Shown here piece after piece: positions 36,428 through 46,110 of a stretch of 64,000 nt of DNA; position 1 is the stretch's first letter, and every line of letters starts with the position of its first letter. The DNA lies in the NCBI GenBank assembly GCA_905142475.1, contig LR990730.1:3224001-3288000 (forward strand), in the 5' to 3' direction. The notes beneath the pieces are model-generated. The model did no database searches. It had not been told where the DNA came from and saw nothing but the letters and a program-made list of their open reading frames with translations. The stretch comes from Xanthomonas hydrangeae. GTDB lineage: Bacteria > Pseudomonadota > Gammaproteobacteria > Xanthomonadales > Xanthomonadaceae. A program made the translations under genes and the position numbers.

Positions 36428-39400
36428 ATGAGCAGGTTCACGCTAGGCGTACAAGCCACCTTGCTGCTGCCGTCGGCATCGCACGCACTCGTCGATGCCG
36501 ATGCGGCCGGCTATGGCCTGCAATTCGGCTTTGCGTTCGGCGATGGCCCTGCCCAATTCGTGGTGGGGCCATCGCTGCGGCAGCCGCCGCTGAGCCTGGG
36601 CGCGGTGATCGGACAGATCGCCAAGATGCTGGGGATCGATGCGGTCGGGCAGATTGCGCATCTGAGCGCCTCGCTGCCATGGAGCAAAATCTTCGACGTG
36701 AAGATCGCACCCTATCTGACCGTATCGGTCGGTGAGGTGACGGCAGTACAACTGGTGGTGCAACTGTACGACGACGATGGCTACGGCATCCGGCTCGGCG
36801 GCAGCTATGGCCCGGTCACCATCGAGCCGAAATTCACCGTCTACGATCTGATCGTCGGTTACGACACGTCCAAGGATGGGCTGGCGGTCAGTGCACGCGT
36901 GGCGTTTTCGGAGCAGGACGCGTTTATGCAGACGCGTTTGCTCGCGGCAGGGATCCAACCGGGAACGACGATCGCCGCACCGCTGGACGGTGACGCGAAG
37001 ACCTCGGTCGTCAACTATCCGTTCCCGGTCCCCGCGCAGGGCGGCAGCAATTTCCAGGTGAAGTATCTGGGCCTGGGCCAGCGCTTCGGCCCGCGCGCGG
37101 ATATGACCAAGGACGATCCGATTGCGGCGATGTTTACCGAACTCGAATCGACGTTCACCACCAACGACCCGCGGCAACTGCTGGATAGCCTGGGCACGTA
37201 TTACGACGCATCGCGCGACTGGTTCGTGGCCGCACACATCCTGGTGCGGGGCTGGGACATCCGTGCCGTCTTCAACGATCCAGTGCTCTATGGACTGGAA
37301 ATCACCTGCTCGGCCGACCAGTTCAAAGGCCTGCTGTTCGAAATCCTGTACCAGAAACTCGGCCCACATCTTGGCGTGTATTACGGCGCGCTGACGATGC
37401 CCACGCAGTTCCGTCAGATCAACCTCGGCGCGGTGGCGCTCACGCTGCCCTCGTTCAAGATCTGGATCTACACCAATGGCGACTTCAAGGTCAGCGTCGG
37501 CTGGCCGCTCGGCGACGATTCGATCGGCGTGCAGGTCTACATCTTCACCGGCGGCTGCGGCTTCTACTTCGGCAAGCTGCGCAGCGGCGACAATCCAGCC
37601 AGCGCCGCCGCTGCGCTGAAGGCAATCGGCTCGGCGGCGGCCACCGACGTGGTCAGCTACAACCCGATTGTGACCTTCGGTCTGGCGATGTGGTTCGGGG
37701 TCGGGCGTTCGATCAGTGCGGGTCCATTCTCGGCGTCGCTATCGCTGACCGCGCAGGGCACCTTCCAGGGCATCCTGGCATGGCGCGACGCTGCCAGCGG
37801 CGGCTCGGTCTCGAAGACGCCCGATTACTTCTGGTTCGCCGCCACCGTCGGCATCGTCGGGCAGTTGCAGGGCGAGGTCGATCTGAGCGTGGTCAAACTC
37901 TCGGTGCTTGTGCGGCTCTCGGTGGTTGCCGGCATCGCATTCGAAACCGGCTACGGCACGGTCATCAACGTCACCGCGCGCGTGGACGCCGAGGCACGCC
38001 TGAAGATCCTGTTCGTCACGATCTCGGTGGGCTTCCACACCACGATTTCCACCTCGTTCGAGATCACCGGCGGCACCCCGGCCAGTCTGGATGGACCGCT
38101 CGATCCCGCCTTCCATGGCATGAACGACTGGGCGCATCGCGGCATCGAACAGCATGAGCGCAGTCTGCTCGCCCATCGTCGGCGGCTGCGTGCTGCCACC
38201 GCACCGCTGGCCCGGACCACATGGCACGCAAGTCCGCCGGTCGCGCCGGTCGAGGTGGCGCTGTCGTTCCTGCTGCAGCCGTCGGTGGTGTATACGGCTG
38301 ACGTCGGCAGCGCAGTCGGCGTGGCGACGCTGATCATCGGTGCGCCCGGCGCCAGCGACGCCGCGCCCTTGAGCGCGCTCGAGATGCTGGTCGGCGCGCT
38401 CGCGTCGTGGCTCTTGCGCACCTGGTCCAACGGCACCGGCAGTTGGGCCCAGGTGCTCGCGAACCTGGGACAAGGCCGTGCTCTGCCACCTGCCGAGTGG
38501 GATAAGACGCTGACCGGCTGCCTGTCCACCGAGGTCCGCTTCACGCTCAATCCGGTCGATCTAGGCGTGCATCGCGAGGACGGCGACTGGGCGATGTTCC
38601 CGATGTTCGACGCGCTGCAGATGAGCTGGACCGGACAGGATACGCCGCTGGTGTTCGCCGACCACGCGCGCACCTATCCGGACTACCGTCAGGCCGTCGA
38701 GGCCTATTTCGCGCAGCTCTCGCTCAGCGTGCTGACCGACAACCCCGACCTGCGCGGCGCGGCGCGCTTCGGCGCAGCCGCTGGCGACGCGCCGCAGGGT
38801 CCGTCGCTGACCGCTTACATGTTCGACGATTACTTCCTCACGCTGTGCCGCCAGATGGCGAGCAGCCTCGCCGACGCAGAGCGCGAGACGGGGCAACCCG
38901 GCGCACTGCCGGACACCGCGCTGACGCGCACCCTGGGTGGCATGACCTCGCGCTACCTGATGAACGGCACGCGCCTTCCCGACCCGGCCACGACGCCAGC
39001 AGATATCGAGAAGGTCGATCCATACACGCTCGACATTGCCGCCGGCTACGCGCTCAATGGGCAGCAGTTCGCAATTGCGACCAACGCAAGCGAGCCGCCC
39101 ACCAGTGTCTCGGCGACCCTCTCGCTTGCACCCGCCCCGCTCGGCGCGGTGGCGGCAATTCCGGTGAAATTCGCAGGTGGCGGCAGCAGCGTCACCTCAA
39201 CGATGCCCGTCGAGGCCGTGCCACCGGTGCCCTGCCCGCTATGGAGCCGACGCGGCCTGGCGCTTGCCGCAGCTGCAGCCGTCAGCGTGGCGCCGATCCC
39301 GCCGGTGCATGGCGAGGCCGTCTGGTATGCCGCGCGCGATCGCCTGCCCTGGACAGCACCAGACGCGCCAGCACGCTTCGTAGTGCCGCTGCCGCCGGCG

Positions 39401-42400
39401 GTGCTGCAGCAGTCGGCCGGCGCGCCGCTCACCTTGACGGTCCAGACCGGCCGGCCGCAGACCTCGGACCCGGCCGGCCTGCAGCAGGTCAACCCGGCCC
39501 TGATGATCCAGGTGCCGATCTGGCTGGTGAATCGCGCCGCAGCCGGCAGTGTGGATGGCGACGGCGGTCCCGCGAATCCGTATTACACCGATATCTACCG
39601 CATCGGCGGTGCAGACGACGCCACGCGCGCGCGCATCCATGCCTTACTGAGCGCGCAAGCACTGGCCGGCGCAACCCTTTCGGTGCTCTACGACGCCACC
39701 ACCACCGGCTACCAGTCCGACGCGATTTCGTTGTCCGCGCAGCCGATATTGCTGGCAAAGACCAACCTGTCGACGAGCAGCGAACCGGCGCTTGCGAATG
39801 TGCCGATGCGCCAGACCTTGCTGCGCGCGGGCGACGACCCACTCGGCCCGGTGTCGACACTTTTCCCCGATCCGCAGCACCCCGACGCCCCGGAAAACCA
39901 GCAGCGCCTCGAAGCGCTTCTGCAACTGATCTGGGAAGTCAGCGTCACCCAGTCGGACGGTTATTTCCTGCGCTACGCAGACGTCAGCGGCCAACCGTTA
40001 CCGGTGCGTATCTTCACCCCCAAGGGGCAACCGGCGCCCACCGACGGCATTGCCAACGGCGACACCGCCACCCTTACGCTGCTGGTGAGCTTCCCCGCCT
40101 CGACCACATTCCAGCCCTGGCACAATGCGTTAGCGCTCGCGCCACAGGGCAGCGTGGACGGCACGCTGTACCTCGGCGTCGCCGACGCCGCAGGCACGCC
40201 GCTGCTGCACTACCAGCCGTCTTATCCACCCGGCTGTCTTGGCTTTGTGGCCGACTGGTCGCTTGCCAACACGCTGCTCGCGCGCGAAGCCGGCACGCTG
40301 TACGACGCCGACTGGATCGCCGCCCTCTATCACCTGCTGCAGTTCCGCATCGACGGCGCAGCGGCCGACAGCGCGGTCCCGTTCGGCACCTCGCTGTGGA
40401 GTCTGGCGCTGAGCCCGTCGTCCGACAGCGCCGGGGAGGACGCGGCCAACGCTGCGCGCCCGGACAGCTTCGACGCGGCCCGGCAGAGCTATCGGCAAGT
40501 GGTGCCTGCCTATCGCTTCGTCACCCAGAATGGACTGGTCAGCAGCACGCCGTTGCCCTACGCGGCGATCGGCGGCAAGCCGAATCTGACGCTGCGCGTG
40601 AACGACGTGTTCGGCAACGCGCTCGACGGCGCGGCCGACACCTTTACCACCGACTTCCCGGTGCTTTACAACGACGCGCTGCTCGCGCCAATGGAATGGC
40701 CCGGCGTGCGCTGCGCCTATCGCTTCGAACCCGGCCAGCTGGACAAGCCTAGCCAGCTGGGCTTGTCGATGCAGTTCGACCCCAGCCTGGTGATCCGCAC
40801 CGACCCGGCGCTGGCCCACGTGCGCGTACATGGCCTGGCAGCTGGTGCGACCGCAACCGACGACGACCGCGCTCGGCAGCAGATTCGCGCAGCACTCGGT
40901 CGCTATGCCACGGTGGCCGCACAATTGGCAGATCCGCATACCTGCGTGACGCTCACCCAATCGGTGTTGCTCTCCAACGGCGGCGAGCTCGGCGACGGTA
41001 GCGCCATCAAGCAGGCGCTGACTACGTTCGCAAACGACATCGTGCAGCAGTTGAGCAACGCGCTCGGCGGCGGCACGGCAACGCCCAAAAGCCTGCTGCT
41101 GCAGCTCCCCTTCGACAAGACCGATCTGGCAAATCGCGGCGATGATTTGTTTGCGGTCACGGTCACGCTCAGCTTCGCCCGACCGCCCGCGTTGGTCGAC
41201 GAGGTAGCGCGCACCGGCATGCCGCGCGCGGTGTCGGTGGCGATGCCGCTGGCCGCCGATCTCGACCCGCCGTCGCAGGGCACTGCCCGCGCACGCCAGC
41301 GCGCTGCTGCCAGCGGCGCGACGCCGGTGGAAGATGTCGGCCTGGCCTGGTTCGCCAGCCAGTTCGAGGCCAGCTTCGCGGGTTTCGATGGCGCCGAGGG
41401 CACCATCCGGCTCGCCGTGCGCACAGCAGCCGACAGCCCGGCAACCGGCGACGGCGGGGCCTCGCTGTGGGGCATGCGCTGGAGCAAACCCCACGGCATC
41501 GATGTGCAGTTCCGCCAGGGCGCGGCCAGCTACTTCACCCTGCTGCCGCTCAACACCAAGCTGATGTCTGGTCCCGCCCAGGTGCCTGTCTACAATCCCG
41601 ATACGCTCGTGCCGACCTACACCACGCAGACCTTCAGTGGCGTGGATGTCGATGCCTGGGCGCAGAGCTTTTTATCCGCATTCGACGAACTGCTCGCGCC
41701 GGCAAACTGCGCCGCGCTCGCCGCGCTCGACGGTGCCGCCTACCAGACGCTGATGGGGCATAAAGCCACCCTGGCAAACGCGCTCGCGCGCGGTGTCGGC
41801 CCGGTGTTCCCAGCGCTTTCCGGCGGCGATCTTGCCGCCGCGCAGGATCAATTCGAACAAAGCGTGCTGGCCGCACTCTCCACCGCCTACGCAGTCTCCT
41901 CGATCGTACAAGTGCCGGCCGACGTCTTCGTGGCCAACACCGCAGAAGCGGGCACGCTGCCACCGCGTTTCTTCGGTGGCCTCACTGCCAGCGCTACGGC
42001 AAGTGGCCCGACCGAAACCCTACCCTCCTCCTGCAGCATCAGCAGCGCAAAGCTGCCGATTGCCACAGCGACCGCATCCACGCCTGGCCTGCTCAATTTC
42101 CTGGTGACGGCCGCGCACGCGGGCAACGATGCCAACCTGCATCTGGACCTGACCTACGGCGCACGTTTCGTCGAGCATCTGATCGACGACACGGAAGCGG
42201 CATTCGGCTATACGCCATCGCAATGGCTGCGCTTCGTGCTCGAGCTTCCCACCGATCCGCTGTCCATGCCGCTTGGTGCGATCGACGCACCGGTGCCGGT
42301 GCGCGCGTTTCCCGCCTCGCCGGTGCTGCAGACGCAGCGCGCCGAACAGACAAGGCCGGTCCGTTTCGCAGCCTCGGCCACCACCGCGTTGCAATGGGAT

Positions 42401-43621
42401 TACTCGACCCGGCTCGTGCTGGCCGAACAGGAAGCGCAGGACGAACTGTGGCTGACGCTGACCTATAACCGGCCAGTGAGCGGCACGCTGCGCGGCCGGC
42501 AGCTCTCCGACCTCGGCACCATCGAAGCCGTGTTCGAGGCGTTGGCCGCGTTCATGGCCGCTTGGCCGGTGTTGCGGCCCGCCGTGCTGGCGCTGCAGCA
42601 GAGTGCGTTCGACACACATGTGGGCATGCCGACACCACAGCAGGTGATCGGCGCACTGCTCGATCAGATCGGCCATGTCACCGCTGCGTGGGCGGCATGG
42701 CGCGGCCCGCCCGGCAATGCCGCCCGGGCGCTGCTCGCCAATGCACCGGTAGCGCAGTCGAGCACGGGCTACGTCCTGAATCTTTCGCATGCGTTCGACC
42801 AACAGAAAACCGTGCAGCTGTTCGCCCAGGGTGCGTATGCGAACGGCCAATGCGATGCCTCAAGCATCGTCTGGCCAGCCATTAATGGCCAGATGCACGG
42901 CGAGGTGTCACCGGCTGGCGCGGCTGCACCCGACGACACGGCGTGCTGGTTCATGGCGACCTACGCCTACGCGGCGTTGCCCGAAGCAGCCACCGGCACC
43001 CTCGACTTCGTCTGGGAGAACCTGGACATCGCCACGCGCCAGACCGGCTATTCGACCTGGTGGATCGTCCGCAACGCCAATCTCGCCGGCGCCAACGGCG
43101 TGAGGACCAATCCCGCCCTGATCTACCGGACGCCGGAGGTCTCGTTCGCCTCGCCAGTGGTGCCGGTCATCACCGTACCGCGCTGCACGTTCGGCTCCGG
43201 CGACGCACTGGCCGACGCAATCGAAAACGCGCTGGCGCCGCTCGCCGAGGCCACCAGCGCAGCGGCCAAGGAGCGCCTGCTCAAGATCGCTGCCACGTAT
43301 AGCTATCAGATCGCCGCGCCAGCACAAGGTGGTACCGGCCTGTGGAGCGACGTGCCGATTTTGCTGGCCACCGACGTGCGACTCACCAGCGATGACGCGC
43401 AAGCCGTCTCGGACGATGCCGTGACGCTGCCTCTGCTGGCCGGACAATTGGCCAACGACTGCGCGCGCTGGTTCGCGATCGTGCAGCCATCCACCGACGT
43501 CGCACTGCTGCGTCTGGACGTCACGTTGTTCGCCAATGTGGAAGGCACACAAGTACCGATCGTGCTTGCGCCCGAGCTGGAGATCCAGGTTCCGCCGGGC
43601 GGGTGGACGCCCTCCCCATGA
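36428..43621 (+). CDS. Giant protein of unknown function (2397 aa)
   Basis: 2397 aa in one uninterrupted frame of 7.2 kb. The first ~570 residues are dense in alternating beta-strands, such as DLSVVKLSVLVRLSVVAGIA (about 480-500) and LKILFVTISVGFHTTISTSF. They also hold a motif-rich patch, FKVSVGWPLGDDSIGVQVYI followed by GGCGFYFGKLRSGDNP. The remaining ~1800 residues are mixed alpha/beta, Ala/Asp/Pro-rich, without recognised enzyme motifs. No signal peptide. The alternating pattern recalls very large beta-sheet proteins (for example DUF6603-type), but this resemblance is unverified. The frame's integrity over 7 kb argues for selection. Confidence 0.82.
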   Translation: MSRFTLGVQATLLLPSASHALVDADAAGYGLQFGFAFGDGPAQFVVGPSLRQPPLSLGAVIGQIAKMLGIDAVGQIAHLSASLPWSKIFDVKIAPYLTVSVGEVTAVQLVVQLYDDDGYGIRLGGSYGPVTIEPKFTVYDLIVGYDTSKDGLAVSARVAFSEQDAFMQTRLLAAGIQPGTTIAAPLDGDAKTSVVNYPFPVPAQGGSNFQVKYLGLGQRFGPRADMTKDDPIAAMFTELESTFTTNDPRQLLDSLGTYYDASRDWFVAAHILVRGWDIRAVFNDPVLYGLEITCSADQFKGLLFEILYQKLGPHLGVYYGALTMPTQFRQINLGAVALTLPSFKIWIYTNGDFKVSVGWPLGDDSIGVQVYIFTGGCGFYFGKLRSGDNPASAAAALKAIGSAAATDVVSYNPIVTFGLAMWFGVGRSISAGPFSASLSLTAQGTFQGILAWRDAASGGSVSKTPDYFWFAATVGIVGQLQGEVDLSVVKLSVLVRLSVVAGIAFETGYGTVINVTARVDAEARLKILFVTISVGFHTTISTSFEITGGTPASLDGPLDPAFHGMNDWAHRGIEQHERSLLAHRRRLRAATAPLARTTWHASPPVAPVEVALSFLLQPSVVYTADVGSAVGVATLIIGAPGASDAAPLSALEMLVGALASWLLRTWSNGTGSWAQVLANLGQGRALPPAEWDKTLTGCLSTEVRFTLNPVDLGVHREDGDWAMFPMFDALQMSWTGQDTPLVFADHARTYPDYRQAVEAYFAQLSLSVLTDNPDLRGAARFGAAAGDAPQGPSLTAYMFDDYFLTLCRQMASSLADAERETGQPGALPDTALTRTLGGMTSRYLMNGTRLPDPATTPADIEKVDPYTLDIAAGYALNGQQFAIATNASEPPTSVSATLSLAPAPLGAVAAIPVKFAGGGSSVTSTMPVEAVPPVPCPLWSRRGLALAAAAAVSVAPIPPVHGEAVWYAARDRLPWTAPDAPARFVVPLPPAVLQQSAGAPLTLTVQTGRPQTSDPAGLQQVNPALMIQVPIWLVNRAAAGSVDGDGGPANPYYTDIYRIGGADDATRARIHALLSAQALAGATLSVLYDATTTGYQSDAISLSAQPILLAKTNLSTSSEPALANVPMRQTLLRAGDDPLGPVSTLFPDPQHPDAPENQQRLEALLQLIWEVSVTQSDGYFLRYADVSGQPLPVRIFTPKGQPAPTDGIANGDTATLTLLVSFPASTTFQPWHNALALAPQGSVDGTLYLGVADAAGTPLLHYQPSYPPGCLGFVADWSLANTLLAREAGTLYDADWIAALYHLLQFRIDGAAADSAVPFGTSLWSLALSPSSDSAGEDAANAARPDSFDAARQSYRQVVPAYRFVTQNGLVSSTPLPYAAIGGKPNLTLRVNDVFGNALDGAADTFTTDFPVLYNDALLAPMEWPGVRCAYRFEPGQLDKPSQLGLSMQFDPSLVIRTDPALAHVRVHGLAAGATATDDDRARQQIRAALGRYATVAAQLADPHTCVTLTQSVLLSNGGELGDGSAIKQALTTFANDIVQQLSNALGGGTATPKSLLLQLPFDKTDLANRGDDLFAVTVTLSFARPPALVDEVARTGMPRAVSVAMPLAADLDPPSQGTARARQRAAASGATPVEDVGLAWFASQFEASFAGFDGAEGTIRLAVRTAADSPATGDGGASLWGMRWSKPHGIDVQFRQGAASYFTLLPLNTKLMSGPAQVPVYNPDTLVPTYTTQTFSGVDVDAWAQSFLSAFDELLAPANCAALAALDGAAYQTLMGHKATLANALARGVGPVFPALSGGDLAAAQDQFEQSVLAALSTAYAVSSIVQVPADVFVANTAEAGTLPPRFFGGLTASATASGPTETLPSSCSISSAKLPIATATASTPGLLNFLVTAAHAGNDANLHLDLTYGARFVEHLIDDTEAAFGYTPSQWLRFVLELPTDPLSMPLGAIDAPVPVRAFPASPVLQTQRAEQTRPVRFAASATTALQWDYSTRLVLAEQEAQDELWLTLTYNRPVSGTLRGRQLSDLGTIEAVFEALAAFMAAWPVLRPAVLALQQSAFDTHVGMPTPQQVIGALLDQIGHVTAAWAAWRGPPGNAARALLANAPVAQSSTGYVLNLSHAFDQQKTVQLFAQGAYANGQCDASSIVWPAINGQMHGEVSPAGAAAPDDTACWFMATYAYAALPEAATGTLDFVWENLDIATRQTGYSTWWIVRNANLAGANGVRTNPALIYRTPEVSFASPVVPVITVPRCTFGSGDALADAIENALAPLAEATSAAAKERLLKIAATYSYQIAAPAQGGTGLWSDVPILLATDVRLTSDDAQAVSDDAVTLPLLAGQLANDCARWFAIVQPSTDVALLRLDVTLFANVEGTQVPIVLAPELEIQVPPGGWTPSP

Positions 43622-43697
43622 ACGCCAACGACAGCTCCGACGCCGAGGGCGTAGCGAGGCCGCCCGTTCCGCCTCGCATCATTGAAGGAACCGCATC

Positions 43698-43943
43698 ATG
43701 CCTACCACCGTGAAGCAAATCCCCGGCTTCCGCGTCATCGCAAACGGCACCAACATCGTGGTCCAGGCCGGCAACCCGACCCAGTACCTCGTCTCGCATA
43801 TCGCGCCGTATCCCAACCAGGATCTGGTGGTCGGCAACACCTACAGCATCTCGGACCCGAATCATCCGCCCGGAATCGTGGTAGAGCTGGTGCATGCGCC
43901 AGGTGGCGGAATGCAGACCGCCACGTTCCAGCAGCAGACGTAA
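43698..43943 (+). CDS. Small protein downstream of the giant gene (81 aa), unknown
   Basis: 81 aa with an AAGGA box before the ATG. Beta-rich: VKQIPGFRVIANGTNIVVQA, then YSISDPNHPPGIVVELVHAP. No signal peptide or cysteines. The 76-base gap after the giant gene and same direction suggest one operon. Not recognised. Confidence 0.65.
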   Translation: MPTTVKQIPGFRVIANGTNIVVQAGNPTQYLVSHIAPYPNQDLVVGNTYSISDPNHPPGIVVELVHAPGGGMQTATFQQQT

Positions 43944-44048
43944 TGTGGACCGGCGGCGACCCTGCCGACACGCCGGGCCGCCACCGGCTTGCGGGCAGTC
44001 GCGATGCCAGACCACCGGAGTGACACCCATGCGCTATCGGAGGATGCA

Positions 44049-44408
44049 ATGTCGGGCAAAGTCTATATCGCAAACATCAGCGCCTCGGCCGCGACGTACT
44101 CCATCAACAACACGCCTGTCGGCACGCCCGCACGCCCGATGAATTCCGCCACATACACGCCCTACTTCGTCATCGTCGCACGCTCGCGCTACCCGGACCC
44201 GGCCGGCACCTTCGCCATGGGATCCAACGACTTCTCCGTGCAGTTCGCGGACACGATTCCGCCCGAGCACAAACAAATCGATTGCGTCGTCGTGATTCCC
44301 GACAGCAGCTCGATCGACGATGACCTGATTCTCTACGTGTTCCGCAATTCGGTCAGCCTGCTTTCCAGCCGAGGGATCGTGCTGCCCGACACCACACAAG
44401 CGGCTTGA
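44049..44408 (+). CDS. Small protein of the giant-gene locus, paralogue B (119 aa)
   Basis: 119 aa with a GGAGG box 7-11 bases upstream of ATG 44049. Opens MSGKVYIANISASAATYSIN, like the MAGKVTVFNS opening of the 131-aa protein at 31434. It shares the block (S/D)SSxDDDLILYxxxNxxxLLxxRGxVL with it. It closes the locus on the right as its paralogue opens it on the left. No signal peptide, no known domain. Confidence 0.75.
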   Translation: MSGKVYIANISASAATYSINNTPVGTPARPMNSATYTPYFVIVARSRYPDPAGTFAMGSNDFSVQFADTIPPEHKQIDCVVVIPDSSSIDDDLILYVFRNSVSLLSSRGIVLPDTTQAA

Positions 44409-44998
44409 GGTAAGCGTCGGAGATGGGTTCTTCGATGCTTGAGTCGAACAGATGGACATTGGTGGCCATGCGCACGCCTGCTTCAAGAACGCCAACCGGT
44501 TAATGGATGAACTGCGCTCTTGACCAGATAAATTTTGGGCATCCTAAAACGGATGTGGCTCTATGAAGTCGTCAACGGCGCGTTGAACGCTTTGGATAGA
44601 GGCTGAACTCAGCCACCTTGCTGCCGGACGCGTCTGTAGCCGAACCACCCGCCTAAATTCGGCGCGAAAGTGACAGCACATTCGGCAGCAGTAGCGTGCG
44701 TCTGTCTTGCCAAGAAGTCGAAGATGTCCCGACTTGCGTCCTTCTCGGATTCTTCGGGATCTCGAGAAAATCTTAACCGCTGTGGTCAAGCAACAACGCG
44801 CCTTGATTTGGCGGAGAGAGTGGGATCGGATCACCTCCGACCTAAGCCCCTCTCACCATTGCAGAAAGCCTGCTTGGCAGGTTTCCTTTCAATGTTTCCT
44901 CGATCATAACGCCGGGCTTGGCTCGATTGCTAGCGTCCGCTTGCCATCGGCGAGTTGCTGACGCCATTGTCTGTCTGCATAAACTCGGACCTCCAGAC
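44409..44998. other. Gene-poor boundary between the giant-gene locus and the mobile island
   Basis: About 590 bases of lower GC with only short, unconvincing frames on both strands. The sequence looks like fragments of older genes or elements (for example a 96-aa minus-strand frame at 44544-44834), but none can be assigned. It marks the change from host-like DNA to accessory DNA. Confidence 0.5.
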
Positions 44999-45760
44999 AT
45001 GAGCAACTCAAACAGCCCGCTTGAAGCACGTGTGGCCGTATTGGTCGACTGCGACAACGTGCCGACTGACATCGTGGAGCACGCCTTGCTCATGGTGGCT
45101 CAGTTCGGCCGGGTCGTGCTTCGCCGCGGGTATGGCAACCACAGCACACTCGCCAACAAGTGGCAGGAGGTCCTGGTCCGCCAGGCATTCACCCCGTGCC
45201 TTCAATACCAATACGCCTCCGGCAAGAACACGGCAGACATCGCCCTGGCGCTTGACGCCTTGGAAGCACTGTTCGACCACCGAGCCGACACTTTCTGCCT
45301 GGTCACCAGCGACTCGGACTTTTCCTACCTCTGCCGCAAGCTCCGGGAGCGCGGCGCCACGGTTTTCATTGTGGGCGAGCCCAAGACCCCGGATGCCTTG
45401 CGCAACGCCTGCGACCAGTTCTTCGAGTGGGACCGGACGGTCAAGGAGGTGGCCGCCCCCGAAGTCCAGGGCAATGAACTGCCTGTCCTGAAATCGGAAG
45501 CGACGAAAGAAGAAGCCCCTCGCGTAGAAACCAAGCCACTGCCGAAACGGCGTCCCCGATTCTTGGTCGAAGCCGTGACACTGCTGACAGGGGACACCTC
45601 CGAAGGCAAGGTCGGATTGGGAGCACTGGGCCAATACCTTAAACGAACCGACCCGTCCTTCTCACCTAACCTCTATGGTCACTCCGGCTTACTCAATATG
45701 GTGAAGACCTACGATCTACTGACGACGCAGCGAGAGGAGACCGGCGGTTGGTCGGTGTGA
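44999..45760 (+). CDS. NYN-domain (LabA/DUF88) protein with C-terminal LOTUS/OST-HTH domain
   Basis: 253 aa. The N-terminal PIN-like NYN domain has its acidic residues in VAVLVDCDNVP, NTADIALALDALE and FCLVTSDSDFSYL, suited to metal-dependent RNA cleavage. A charged linker (about 165-190) leads to a LOTUS-like helix-turn-helix (GKVGLGALGQYLKRTDPSFS, then YGHSGLLNMVKTY). The stop TGA at 45758-45760 is the first triplet of the inserted IS element, so the original C-terminus has been replaced; probably only a few residues are affected. ATG 44999 gives the usual N-terminus. Confidence 0.82.
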   Translation: MSNSNSPLEARVAVLVDCDNVPTDIVEHALLMVAQFGRVVLRRGYGNHSTLANKWQEVLVRQAFTPCLQYQYASGKNTADIALALDALEALFDHRADTFCLVTSDSDFSYLCRKLRERGATVFIVGEPKTPDALRNACDQFFEWDRTVKEVAAPEVQGNELPVLKSEATKEEAPRVETKPLPKRRPRFLVEAVTLLTGDTSEGKVGLGALGQYLKRTDPSFSPNLYGHSGLLNMVKTYDLLTTQREETGGWSV

Positions 45761-45820
45761 TACGCCCAGGGTTTCCTAGACATCTCAAGGCCATGGAAAA
45801 TGGTCGATTCGGAGGTGTCT

Positions 45821-46093
45821 ATGAGCAGCAAGCGGTATACGGATGAGTTCAAGATCGAGGCGATCCGGCAAGTGACTGATCGTGGGTTCAAGGTGGCAGA
45901 AGTGGCCGAGCGCCTGGGTGTCACCACGCACAGCCTGTACGCCTGGCTGCGCACGTTCGGCAAGCCTGGCGTGGTGCAGCGCGCCGAGGTGGACCAGAGC
46001 GCCGAGGTTCGGCGGCTGAAGGCAGAGTTGCGTCGAGTGACCGAGGAGCGCGACATCCTAAAAAAGGCCGCCGCGTACTTTGCCAAGGGGTAA
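45821..46093 (+). CDS. IS3-family transposase OrfA (helix-turn-helix)
   Basis: 90 aa. HTH of the IS3 OrfA type: SSKRYTDEFKIEAIRQV and VAEVAERLGVTTHSLYAWLR, followed by a leucine-zipper stretch (VRRLKAELRRVTEERDILKK). It binds the terminal repeats. An A-AAA-AAG slippery heptamer near its end feeds ribosomes into orfB. Confidence 0.92.
   Translation: MSSKRYTDEFKIEAIRQVTDRGFKVAEVAERLGVTTHSLYAWLRTFGKPGVVQRAEVDQSAEVRRLKAELRRVTEERDILKKAAAYFAKG
46060..46066 (+). promoter_or_regulatory. Programmed -1 frameshift site of the IS element
   Basis: A-AAA-AAG in the orfA frame (codons CTA AAA AAG), followed by GC-rich sequence. OrfB lies in the -1 frame and is open across this point, so a fused OrfAB transposase can be made, as established for IS3-family elements. 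Confidence 0.75.
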
Positions 46094-46110
46094 AGGCAAA
46101 GTACGCCTTC

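Noticed and set aside
44544..44834. 96-aa minus-strand frame with several Cys/Arg, resembling a transposase scrap
   Set aside because: No recognisable motif, no start signal, and a frame this short is expected by chance.
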